Below are positions 43,963 through 51,948 of a stretch of DNA of 64,000 nucleotides, in pieces. A program made the position numbers and the translations under genes. Source of the stretch: Streptomyces adelaidensis (GTDB lineage: Bacteria; Actinomycetota; Actinomycetes; Streptomycetales; Streptomycetaceae). Position 1 is the stretch's first letter. The number at the start of each line of letters is the position of its first letter. The notes beneath the pieces were generated by a model. It worked only from the letters and a program-made list of their open reading frames with translations. It was not told the origin of the DNA and did no database searches. The stretch covers positions 62,001 to 126,000 of the forward strand of contig NZ_JAEMUX010000003.1 in the NCBI RefSeq assembly GCF_016598475.1, given 5' to 3'.

Positions 43963-44481
43963 ATGACCAGGCCCGTCGAGTCGGCCCGAGCGAAGGAGTT
44001 CCGCTCGCTGATGTCAGGTTTTCCGACCGGTGTCGTTGTCGTCACCACGTTCGGCCCCGACGGCGGGCCACACGGCATGACCTGCTCCTCGCTCTGCAGC
44101 GTGGCACTGGATCCCCCGACGCTGCTGGTCTGTGTGAGACAGGGCAGTTCCACCCTGGAGGCAGTGGAGCAGCGCGGGTCCTTCGCCGTCAACGTGCTGC
44201 ACAGCGGCGGGAGGCCGGTGGCGGAGCTGTTCGCCTCGGGCGCGCCGGACCGCTTCGACCGGGTGCCCTGGAGGGCCGGGCCCGCGGCGGCTGGTCCGCA
44301 TCTCCCCGACTACGCCCGGACGGTGGCGGACTGCAAGGTGACGGGGACTGCTAAACCAGTAGGCGACCACACCGTGGTGTTCGGCGAGGTCCTGGAGGTG
44401 ACCTCGCACCTGACCGCCGCCGCTCCGCTGCTGTACGGCCTGCGGCGGTACGCCACCTGGCCGACCGGTCACCGGGCATGA
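43963..44481 (+). CDS. Flavin reductase, VlmR-like
   Basis: The 172-residue protein is a flavin reductase-like FMN-binding split-barrel (FRSLMSGFPTGVVVVTTF, GMTCSSLCSVALDPPTLLVCV, FAVNVL). It should supply reduced flavin to the VlmH-like hydroxylase. The last residues (TWPTGHRA) overlap the 3' end of the convergent IS110 remnant by 13 bp; the barrel seems complete, but the normal C-terminus may have been replaced by the insertion. Confidence 0.9.
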   Translation: MTRPVESARAKEFRSLMSGFPTGVVVVTTFGPDGGPHGMTCSSLCSVALDPPTLLVCVRQGSSTLEAVEQRGSFAVNVLHSGGRPVAELFASGAPDRFDRVPWRAGPAAAGPHLPDYARTVADCKVTGTAKPVGDHTVVFGEVLEVTSHLTAAAPLLYGLRRYATWPTGHRA

Positions 44482-45605
44482 GTGAGCATGTGCCAGATCG
44501 CGGTGATGATCGAGTGCTCGACGGCGACCAGTGCCTTCATCGGGCCGCGGCGTGCGGTCAGTCGCTTGTAATGGGCCTGCAGGTAGGTGTGCTTGGTCCT
44601 GACCGCGCCGAAGGCGGCGAGGCCGAGGGCTCCTTTGGAGTAGGGGTTGCTGGGGGGACTTCGGTGTTCTTGGTGCGGCCGGCGGACTCGTGGTGGCCGG
44701 GGCAGACCCCGGCCCAGGACGCGAGGTGCCTGGCCGTGGTGAACCGGGTCATGTCGCCGCCGGTCTCCGCGATGATCACTTCGGCGACCGCTCGGTTGAT
44801 CCCGGGGATGGTGTCGAGCAGGTCGAGGGCGGGCCGAAAGGGGGCCATCGCCTCCTCGATCCGCTCATCCAGTTGCCCGATGGCGGTGGTGAGCTGGTCG
44901 TAGTGGTCCAGGTGCAGCCGGGTGAGGAAGGCATGGTGGGCGCGGAAGCGGCCGGTCAGGGCCTCGGTGAGTTCGGGGATCTTGTTGCGGAGCCGGCGCT
45001 TGGCCATCTCCGCGAGTGCCTGTGGGTCGCGTTCACCGCGGATGAGGGCTTCCAGCATGGCCCGGCCGGAGACGCCCATGATGTCGGAGGCGACCGCGGC
45101 CAGCTTGATCCCGGTGTCCTCCAGCAGCTTCTCCAGTCGCTGGACGATCTGGCCGCGTTCGCGGGTCATCTGGGTGCGGGTGCGGGTGCGGGTCAGATCC
45201 CGCAGCTCGCGTACCGGCTGGGGTGGCACGAAGGAGGGGCGGACCAGGCCGTGGGCGCCGAGCTGGGCCAGCCAGGCCGCGTCGGAGACGTCCGTCTTGC
45301 GGCCGGGCAGGTTCTTGACCTGCCGGGCGTTGACCAGGATCACGTTCAGGTCCTCGGCCAGCAGGTAGTAGAAGCTTCCAGTAGTCCGAGGTCGCCTCGA
45401 TCACGACCAGGGTCACCTGGGCGGCGAGCAGGTGCTCGCGCAGGGCGAGTACCGCGTTCGTCGTCGATCCCCAGGTGGTGGTCTCGGTCGTGAACGACCC
45501 CCGCCGCTTGGCGCTTGGGGTGCGCACGCACGCCTTGGCGTCCTTCTTGCGCACGTGCTCACAGCAACAGTCCACGGTTCCCGTGGACGGCCCCCAGCGC
45601 CACAC
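44469..45605 (-). pseudogene. IS110 family transposase, two frameshifts
   Basis: Three pieces in three frames make one transposase. The N-terminal piece (45605 to about 45375) ends at EATSDYWK; the middle piece (about 45375 to 44640) has NLPGRKTDVSDAAWLAQLGAHGL, TIPGI and SWAGVCPGHHESAGRTKNT; the C-terminal piece (to 44469) has KGALGLAAFGAV, AHYKRL and AVEHSIITAIWHML. Indels lie near 45375 and near 44640 in a C-run. The C-terminus looks shorter than usual. It should be inactive. Confidence 0.88.
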
Positions 45606-46094
45606 TGATCTGCGAGCTCACCGGCATCACAGAGGCATCGACTTCGGCCGGAACGAACCCCACCAGCCTCCCGGACAAGCATCAGCCCCCGTCAGGGCAC
45701 ACAAGAAGCACCTCGGCGCACGCCACGGCAACCACGCCCCCGGCGCGCACCGAAGGTGCGCTGGATCGCTGACCTGCGACTTCACGGCACAGGTGATTTC
45801 GGATCCGGTCACCGACCGCGGAAGTCCAGCTCGGGGCGCGGACTTCCGGCGCCGTCAACCGCGTCGTCCCGAACGACGACCTGAGTCTGGAAGCGACTGG
45901 CCTCGCGCGCAAGCTGGCGAACGGCCCCACACGCGCTCACACCGTACTCAAGTGCAAACCAGGTGGCTGCGCTTCGCGGCCAGCGAGGGAGAGCACTGGA
46001 AAGTGGTGCCATCTCCCACTGCTCTACCATTCGATCTTGAAGTGTGGTGGAAAACAGCAGGTCGCGGCGGCTCGGGACAAGTCGGCATAAGTTC
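45606..46094. other. Non-coding stretch at the right island edge
   Basis: These 489 bp lie between the transposase remnant and the uppP remnant. No frame looks coded. The last 100 bp are clearly less GC-rich than the surroundings. A TCTCCCACT motif at 46012-46020 repeats the unit of the array at 32399-32431. Some of this is probably the non-coding end of the IS110 element. Confidence 0.55.
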
Positions 46095-46151
46095 GTTCAT
46101 GAAGTTCATCACCACGAAGAGCTTCATGCCCTTCGTCTGGTACCGCATCGC
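46095..46151. mobile_element. Right attachment-like repeat (attR)
   Basis: 57 bp matching 32201-32257 with one mismatch. It is the start of the uppP remnant and marks the right junction of the island with the ancestral chromosome. Confidence 0.8.
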
Positions 46152-46224
46152 CCTCGGGATCCTCATCGTCGTCCTGGTGTCGACGGGCGTACTGAGCCCG
46201 CACGCGGGCGAGTCGGCGGGCTGA
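46096..46224 (+). pseudogene. 3' remnant of uppP
   Basis: An in-frame segment from F-M-K-F-I-T-T-K to the stop encodes the last 42 residues of UppP. It differs from the intact gene end at several residues (for example L-I-V-V-L-V-S-T-G for V-I-I-V-L-V-S-V-G). Codons are the G/C-ending ones of the host, so I take this to be the original chromosomal end of uppP. It has no start of its own. Confidence 0.88.
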
Positions 46225-46227
46225 TCC

Positions 46228-46260
46228 GTCGGGGTTCTCAGTCGGGGTTCTCGGTCGGGG
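46228..46260. repeat. 13-bp tandem repeat after the uppP remnant
   Basis: Two units beginning GTCGGGGTTCTC (46228, 46241) and a partial third (46254) lie directly after the remnant stop. Confidence 0.7.
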
Positions 46261-46355
46261 CCGCTCCGCCCCAACTCCCTTCCGTGACCAACCACATACG
46301 GCATCCGTAGCCGCCCAGTAGCGCACTGTCAGTCCCGGCGCCTACTCTTGTTCGC

Positions 46356-46535
46356 ATGTCCCCCGATTCCCTTACTCGTGGTTCCGTGCGGTCTGCCGCC
46401 GACTTGAACGACCAGATCCGAGCGCTGTGGCGGCGTGCGGGCGGGTCGTTGTCGGCGCAGGAGCGCGCGGAGTACGAGCTGCTGGTGGTGGAGTGGGCCG
46501 CGGCGATACGTGGAACCGTCGTCGAGGCCGCGTGA
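46356..46535 (+). CDS. Small protein of 59 residues
   Basis: ATG 46356 begins a short frame with good Streptomyces codon use: M-S-P-D-S-L-T-R, then a helical region DLNDQIRALWRRAGG and RAEYELLVVEWAAAIR. Its stop overlaps the GTG start of the next gene (GTGA, 46532-46535), which argues for real translation and coupling. The function is unknown. It is short enough to be missed by gene finders. Confidence 0.7.
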   Translation: MSPDSLTRGSVRSAADLNDQIRALWRRAGGSLSAQERAEYELLVVEWAAAIRGTVVEAA

Positions 46536-47146
46536 GCCCTGCGGAGCGAGCTGCCGACGGACAGGACAGCGGCCCCGGCCCCGGCCCCGGCCCCGGCCCC
46601 CGCGGACTGATCATCTTCCTGAACGGCACGTCCAGTTCGGGGAAGTCGAGTATCGCGGTGGAGTTGCTGCGGGTCCTCGACGAGCCGTACTTCCACATAC
46701 CGGTCGACGCGTTCCACGCGATGCGCACCCGCCGGGAGATCCCGCCCGAGCGACTCCCCAGCGTGCTGCACCACACCTGGCGGGGCTACCACCGCGCGAT
46801 CGCCGGCATGGCCGCCGCGGGCAATCACGTCGTCATGGACCACGTCCTGAGCGAGGAGTGGCGGCTGCGGGACTGCCTCGACCTCTTCGTACCGCAGGAC
46901 GTCGTGTTCGTCGGCGTGCACTGCCCCCGCGCCGAACTCGAACGACGTGAGCGGGAGCGCGGCGACCGCCCGGCGGGGCTGGCCGCACGTCAGTTGGCGC
47001 AGGTGCACGCACACGGCCTCTACGACGTCGAGTGCGACACCGGCCTGGCCGACCCCCTCCAATGCGCCGTGCGCGTCAAGGAGTTCCTGGCCGACCGGCC
47101 CTCCCCGACCGCCTTTCAGCGGCTGCTCGGCAAACGGCGCGGCTGA
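46532..47146 (+). CDS. Chloramphenicol phosphotransferase-like P-loop kinase
   Basis: The 204-residue protein has Walker A NGTSSSGKSS and the CPT-like VDAFHAMRTR and MDHVLSEEWRLRDCLDLF segments. CPT of S. venezuelae phosphorylates chloramphenicol; most relatives have unknown alcohol substrates. It starts at GTG 46532, coupled to the 59-residue gene. The N-terminus carries a Gly-Pro repeat encoded by a perfect 6-bp repeat at about 46571-46599, which could vary in copy number. Confidence 0.87.
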   Translation: MSPAERAADGQDSGPGPGPGPGPRGLIIFLNGTSSSGKSSIAVELLRVLDEPYFHIPVDAFHAMRTRREIPPERLPSVLHHTWRGYHRAIAGMAAAGNHVVMDHVLSEEWRLRDCLDLFVPQDVVFVGVHCPRAELERRERERGDRPAGLAARQLAQVHAHGLYDVECDTGLADPLQCAVRVKEFLADRPSPTAFQRLLGKRRG

Positions 47147-47149
47147 CGC

Positions 47150-47890
47150 TCAGCGGCCGCCGGACACCCGCAGCACGGCGCCCGTGGTGTACGAGGCCTC
47201 CGGGGGCATCAGCCAGGCGATGGCCGAGGCGACCTCGTCGGCGCGGCCGGAGCGGCGGAGGGGTACGGAGGCGGCGATCCGCTCCGGGCGCTCCGGGTCA
47301 CCCATCCTGGCGTGGATCTCGGTGTCGATCACACCGGGGGCGACCGCGTTGACGCGGATGCCGTCGGGGCCGAGTTCCTTGGCGAGCCCGGTGGTGGGCG
47401 CGTCGACCGCGGCCTTGGTCGCGGCGTAGTGGACGTACTCGCCGGGGCTGCCCAGTGTGGCCGCAGCCGAGGACACGTTCACGATGACGCCGCTCCCCCA
47501 GGCCGCCAGCACCTCGGCCGCCCGGCGCGAACACAGCAGCACACCGAGGAGGTTGACCTCCGCCACCCGGCGCAGGACCTCCGTGCCGGTGTCGGTCAGC
47601 CTCCCGAACGGGCCCGTCATCCCGGCGTCGTTGACCAGCCCCGTGACCGGTCCGAGCCGGTCCGCCGCCGTCTCGAAGAGCCGGTCCACGTCGGCCTCCA
47701 CCGAGGTGTCGGCCATGACCGTGACACAGCGCGCCCCGTTCGCCCGCACCCCCGTCGCGATCCACTCGGCCGCCGCGCCGTCGTTCACATACCCCACGAC
47801 CAGGTCGTGCCCGTCCGCCGCGAGCCGCAGGCATGTCGCCGCACCGATCCCCCGGCTGCCACCCGTGACGACGGCCAGCGGACGTGTCAT
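47150..47890 (-). CDS. Short-chain dehydrogenase/reductase
   Basis: The 246-residue SDR has VTGGSRGIGAA for cofactor binding, NDAGMTG in place of the NNAG motif, the catalytic S-Y-K set in NVSSAAATLGSPGEYVHYAATKAA (Ser and YxxxK), and GGR at the end. GGGAGG lies before ATG 47890. The NDAG variant and its isolation give no clue to the substrate. It is convergent with the CPT-like gene, 3 bp apart. Confidence 0.9.
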   Translation of the reverse strand: MTRPLAVVTGGSRGIGAATCLRLAADGHDLVVGYVNDGAAAEWIATGVRANGARCVTVMADTSVEADVDRLFETAADRLGPVTGLVNDAGMTGPFGRLTDTGTEVLRRVAEVNLLGVLLCSRRAAEVLAAWGSGVIVNVSSAAATLGSPGEYVHYAATKAAVDAPTTGLAKELGPDGIRVNAVAPGVIDTEIHARMGDPERPERIAASVPLRRSGRADEVASAIAWLMPPEASYTTGAVLRVSGGR

Positions 47891-48124
47891 TCCAACCTCC
47901 CGGACGGTGGACGTGATGTGAGCGGCGTTCAGCGACCGCCAGGCTCGGCGACCGATCATCCTACGATCACAGACCAGCCGCCATGTGCCCGTCGAAGGCG
48001 AAGGCAACCGTTCCGGGCTCGGCGGCGACTGAGGAATGGGAAGCTCCTTTCACCAGAGCTCCACAGGAACCACACGGACCCCATCTGCTCACCCGAACCA
48101 CGCAAGGACCCAAAGGACTTAACC

Positions 48125-49084
48125 GTGGCATCCCGTTCCCACCGCTCCGCCCGCCGGCCCAAGCGGCGCACCGCCCTCGTCTGCGTCGCCGCCGTGGCCG
48201 CGGTCGGGGTCGCCGCGTCCCTGGTCATAGCCTTCGGCCCCGACCGCGAGACCGATGCCGGGAAGGTCGCGGCCGCGCCCACCCCTGTCGCCTCCGCCCC
48301 CCGGGAGAGCCCGCCGTCCACGGCACCGGAGCGGAAGCCCTCCACGCCGTCCCCGCCCTCCCCGACCCCCTCGGTCACCAAGAAGACCCCCGCTCCCGCC
48401 AAGACCACCGCCGCGGCGCGACCGTCACCCGCGAGCACCCGGCAGGCCGGGTCCGCCTCGGCCCCGTTGGCCGGGCGGATCCGCCCCGGGGTCGACTACG
48501 AAGGGGTCGCCACCTTCTACGACGCCGGTACCGGCGACGGTGCCTGCTCGTTCGGCCCGGACGACGACGTCATGACCGCGGCGATGAACACCACCGACTA
48601 CGAGGTCTCCAAGGCCTGCGGGGCGTATGTGCGTGTCCGCGCGGCGGGCGGCGCCGCCGTCACGGTCCGGATCACCAACGAATGCCCGTCGCCCTGCAAG
48701 CCGGGTCAACTCGACCTCAGCTCCCAGGCCTTCGCCAAGCTCGCCGCCCCGTCGCAGGGCCAGATACCGATCACCTGGACGCTGCTCAGCCCCGGCACCT
48801 CCGACCAGCTCTCCATCCGGTACAAGACCGGCTCCAGCCGCCACTGGTGCGGCATCCAGGTCATCGGTCACCGCAACCCGGTGGCACGACTGGAGGTCCG
48901 CGACGGCGGTGCCTGGACGCGGCTGACCCGTACCGAATACAACTACTTCCTCTCCGAGCAGGGCAGCGGGTGCGGCGGCGCGATCAGGGTCACCGACATC
49001 TACGGCGAACAACTGACCGTCGAGGGTGTCGCGCTGCGGCCGGAGGCCGTGCAGTCGGCCGGGGTCCAGTTCGCCGCGCACTGA
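48125..49084 (+). CDS. Secreted expansin-like protein
   Basis: The 319-residue protein starts with Arg/Lys-rich residues and one hydrophobic segment (TALVCVAAVAAVGVAASLVIAF) that anchors or exports it, then a Pro/Ser/Thr/Lys linker (about 45-115), an expansin double-psi beta-barrel (GVATFYDAGTGDGACSFG) and a carbohydrate-binding second domain (SGCGGAIRVTD near the end). Bacterial expansins loosen polysaccharide networks without hydrolysis. The start is GTG 48125, with AAGGA ahead; the frame is open far upstream. Confidence 0.87.
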   Translation: MASRSHRSARRPKRRTALVCVAAVAAVGVAASLVIAFGPDRETDAGKVAAAPTPVASAPRESPPSTAPERKPSTPSPPSPTPSVTKKTPAPAKTTAAARPSPASTRQAGSASAPLAGRIRPGVDYEGVATFYDAGTGDGACSFGPDDDVMTAAMNTTDYEVSKACGAYVRVRAAGGAAVTVRITNECPSPCKPGQLDLSSQAFAKLAAPSQGQIPITWTLLSPGTSDQLSIRYKTGSSRHWCGIQVIGHRNPVARLEVRDGGAWTRLTRTEYNYFLSEQGSGCGGAIRVTDIYGEQLTVEGVALRPEAVQSAGVQFAAH

Positions 49085-49120
49085 TCCCGCCCGCGAGCCG
49101 CGGCACGGCACGGATCGGCA

Positions 49121-49158
49121 CGGATCGGATCGGATCGGATCGGATCGGATCGGATCGG
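49121..49158. repeat. 5-bp microsatellite (CGGAT)n
   Basis: Seven perfect CGGAT units followed by CGG lie 36 bp after the expansin-like gene. A CGGATAGCGC pair follows at about 49191-49210. It is rare to see such a pure simple repeat in this GC range. Confidence 0.9.
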
Positions 49159-49285
49159 CCGGACATAACGAGGATGGAGCCAGGTAGAACCGGATAGCGC
49201 CGGATAGCGCAAGCGCGCGAGCGCACGGCCGGGGTCGCGGCCAATGCTGGGTGTGCCCTGCCCCACCGACCCTCCCGGGACCCCC

Positions 49286-50512
49286 ATGCCACTCACGCCC
49301 CCGCCCCAGACCCGCCTCCACCCCCGTCCCCGTCCCCGGGCGCGCCTGCGCCGGTCACTCGTCGCCCTGCTCGGTGCCGCCTGCCTCGGTGGCCTGCTCG
49401 TCGCTCCGACCGCGGGTGCCGCTGACGGCAGCGGATCTCACGACGGAGGCGAGCGCGCCCTGCGACGGCAGCTCGAAGAGCTGGTCACCACACCCGGTGG
49501 GCCGCCGGGTGTGATCGTCGTACTGCAGCGGGGGGAGGCGTCACGAGTCGTACGTGCCGGGGTCGCCGACCTGGAGTCCGGCCGGCCGATCGAGCCCACC
49601 GACAAGATGCGGATCGCCAGTACGGCGAAGGCGTTCAGCGGCGCCGTGGCGCTGCGTCTGGTGCAGCGCGGTGTGCTCGACCTCGACGCCAGGATCGGGC
49701 GCACCCTGCACCGGCTGCCGCGCGCGTGGCGGTCGGTGACGCTCCGGCAGCTGCTGAACCACACGAGCGGGCTGCCCGACTACAGCGAGGACCCGGAGTT
49801 CCTGGAACTGCTCCTGGCGGACCCGCGCCGGACCTTCGACCCCCGCCGGCTGCTGGACTTCGTACGGGACGAACCGCCGCACTTCCCCCCGGGCTCCGAG
49901 TACCGGTACTCCAACTCGGACAACATCGCCGTCGCGCTGATGGCGGAGGCGGCGACCCACCTGCCGTACGAAGAGCTGCTCCGTCGTATCGTCGAGCGGC
50001 CGCTCGGACTGCGCGACACCAGCCTTCCCCTGGGCTATGAGATGCCCGAGCCGTTCATGCACGGCTACGCCGTCGACCCGCCGGAGCCGCCGGAGGATGT
50101 CAGCGAGGCGCTCAGCGCCTCCGGTGTGTGGGCCTCGGGCGGGATCGTCTCCACACCGCGTGACATGACGCGGTTCATCCGCGCCTACGCCTCCGGAAAA
50201 CTGACCTCCGCGGCGGCTCTGCGCGAGCAGCGGCGCTGGATCGAGGGGGCGTCCGAGCCGGCCGGACCCGGCCGCAACACGGCAGGACTGGGCATCTTCC
50301 GCTACAGCACCCGCTGCGGGGTGGTTCTGGGGCACACCGGGAACTTCCCCGGCTACACGCAGCTGATCGCCGCGACCCCCGACGGACGGAAGTCGCTCAC
50401 CTTCTCCCTCACCACCCAGATCAACAGGACGACGAAGCCGGACCTCCTGGCGAAGCTCCGCACGATCGAGGAGAACGCGGTCTGCGTCCTGCTCCGCCAC
50501 GACCACGGCTGA
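49286..50512 (+). CDS. Secreted class C beta-lactamase-like serine hydrolase
   Basis: The 408-residue protein has a signal peptide (about 1-45, R-rich then LVALLGAACLGGLLVAPTAGA), the S112-T-A-K115 nucleophile motif, Y-S-N (YRYSNSDN) and H-T-G (LGHTGNF). It belongs to the D-Ala-D-Ala carboxypeptidase/EstB group and acts on peptidoglycan or esters outside the cell. The ATG at 49286 is chosen because it leads straight into the signal peptide. Confidence 0.93.
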   Translation: MPLTPPPQTRLHPRPRPRARLRRSLVALLGAACLGGLLVAPTAGAADGSGSHDGGERALRRQLEELVTTPGGPPGVIVVLQRGEASRVVRAGVADLESGRPIEPTDKMRIASTAKAFSGAVALRLVQRGVLDLDARIGRTLHRLPRAWRSVTLRQLLNHTSGLPDYSEDPEFLELLLADPRRTFDPRRLLDFVRDEPPHFPPGSEYRYSNSDNIAVALMAEAATHLPYEELLRRIVERPLGLRDTSLPLGYEMPEPFMHGYAVDPPEPPEDVSEALSASGVWASGGIVSTPRDMTRFIRAYASGKLTSAAALREQRRWIEGASEPAGPGRNTAGLGIFRYSTRCGVVLGHTGNFPGYTQLIAATPDGRKSLTFSLTTQINRTTKPDLLAKLRTIEENAVCVLLRHDHG

Positions 50513-50535
50513 CCCCGTCCCGGCGCTCCGGGCGT

Positions 50536-51153
50536 TCAGCGGCGCAGATGTTCCAGCACTTCGTCCGCGACGGGATACGGCCGCTCCTCGGGCAGCAGTC
50601 CGGTCGCCGCGTCCAGGTCACCCGCCCGTACGAGGCCGTGTATCTCCCTGGCGAGCGGCGTCACGTCCTCGATGCCGACGATCCACTCGTCCGCGTACCG
50701 GGCCGCCGCGTCGCCCGCCAGGCCCAGCTGCAACGAGCGGTGCTGCAGCGTGTTCAGCCGCAGGTCGCGCTCGGGGTCCCACTGCACCCGCGCGGGCGAC
50801 CCGCGGAGCTCCCGCTGCCAGGCGGTCTGGCTCTCGTGCAGGTCAGGCACGTAGTGCGAGAGGCAGGAGTTGCGCAGCGCCCACTCGAAGCCGTCGCGGC
50901 CGATCTCCACGGCCAGTACCGTCTCCTGGCCCTCCTTCAGGCCCCAGCCGCAGCGGTACATCATCCACAGGAAGGACGGCTTGATCCAGGTCATCCGGTC
51001 CCGCTTCCAGGCCGCCGGGAAACGGCCGGCCCGCGCGGCCGGGCCGCCGATCTCGGGACGGTACGCCTGGTAGACGGTGACCGTGTCCTCGGTGTGGCGG
51101 GCCCGGATCCGGAACTTGGGCTCCGTCGTCGTTACGCGTTCATGTTCGTTCAC
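50536..51153 (-). CDS. DUF4291 family protein
   Basis: The 205-residue protein matches DUF4291 by the string of motifs YQAYRPEIG, RMTWIKPSFLWMMYRCGW, QVQWDPER-like RVQWDPERDLR and LQHRSLQLGL. The family is widespread and without known function. Monocistronic; the start at ATG 51153 yields the usual N-terminus. Confidence 0.9.
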   Translation of the reverse strand: MNEHERVTTTEPKFRIRARHTEDTVTVYQAYRPEIGGPAARAGRFPAAWKRDRMTWIKPSFLWMMYRCGWGLKEGQETVLAVEIGRDGFEWALRNSCLSHYVPDLHESQTAWQRELRGSPARVQWDPERDLRLNTLQHRSLQLGLAGDAAARYADEWIVGIEDVTPLAREIHGLVRAGDLDAATGLLPEERPYPVADEVLEHLRR

Positions 51154-51320
51154 GGGGTTCAGACTCGATCACCGAGGCATCCCGAGGCCACCGAATATCG
51201 ACGAATATCGGCAGCTATCGACGGCCGCGGACCGTGGCCGGTGGGCCTGACCCCTGAAATATCCCCCATCTGCCCGCACGCCCCTTGGCGTGGCGCGTCC
51301 CGTACCCCAACACTGAGCCG

Positions 51321-51818
51321 ATGACGCAGCGCGTGGAGCTCGCGACCGTGATGGACCGACTCGCCGTCGACGGCCTGATCACCGAGTACGCGGTGGCGGT
51401 GGACGACGGCGACTGGGCGGCGTACCGGGGCCTGTTCGCCCCGGACGGCCGTGCCGACTACCGCTCGGCCGGTGGTATCGAGGGCGACGCCGCCCAGGTC
51501 GCCGGATGGCTGACCCGGAGCATGGAGCTCTTCCCGATGCGGCAGCATCTGATCGTCAACCGGCGAGTGCGGTTCGGCCACCTGGAGCAGGACACCGGCG
51601 ACACCGCCCACGTCCAGGCGGACTACATCAACCCGATGCGCTTCGCCGGCCACGACGGCGGTTCCACTGCCCCCGACTTCGTGTGCGGCGGGCGGTACGC
51701 CTTCGCCCTGGTCCGTACCCGCGACGGCTGGCGCCTGAGCGAGGTCGTGGTGCAGGAGAAGTGGCGCCGTGCCCCGGAAGGCCTCACCCCCGACCGGCAC
51801 CCGTCCTCGGCGACCTGA
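51321..51818 (+). CDS. SnoaL-like (NTF2 fold) protein
   Basis: The 165-residue protein begins with a helix (LATVMDRLAVDGLITEYAVAVDDGDWAAYRGLFAPDG region) and follows the NTF2/SnoaL_4 pattern (MRQHLIVNRRV, RDGWRLSEVVVQEKW). Members bind or isomerise small hydrophobic substrates. ATG 51321 is favoured since it precedes the first family helix; an upstream ATG adds 12 unrelated residues. Confidence 0.85.
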   Translation: MTQRVELATVMDRLAVDGLITEYAVAVDDGDWAAYRGLFAPDGRADYRSAGGIEGDAAQVAGWLTRSMELFPMRQHLIVNRRVRFGHLEQDTGDTAHVQADYINPMRFAGHDGGSTAPDFVCGGRYAFALVRTRDGWRLSEVVVQEKWRRAPEGLTPDRHPSSAT

Positions 51819-51948
51819 GCGCCCTTTCCCTGTCCGCGCACCCACCCCCCCCACCCGCGCTCCATCTTCGTCGTTCCCCCGCCCCCTGTCGGAGATCGTC
51901 CCCGGCGCGCACACTGGAGAGACGCACCACCGGGGAGGGAGGCGCTGT

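Larger units (their letters stand above)
32201..46224. mobile_element. Genomic island integrated in the 3' end of uppP
   Basis: The island of about 13.9 kb is bounded by the repeated uppP end. It carries a biosynthetic operon of azoxy type, decayed regulators, a degenerate IS110 element and short repeats near both edges. No integrase, relaxase or replication gene is present, so the element has lost its mobility genes or was moved by an enzyme coded elsewhere. Confidence 0.75.

Noticed and set aside
45475..46224. A single plus-strand frame that fuses the transposase region to the uppP end
   Set aside because: Only the last 42 codons are meaningful (uppP remnant); the part before is anti-sense to the IS110 transposase.
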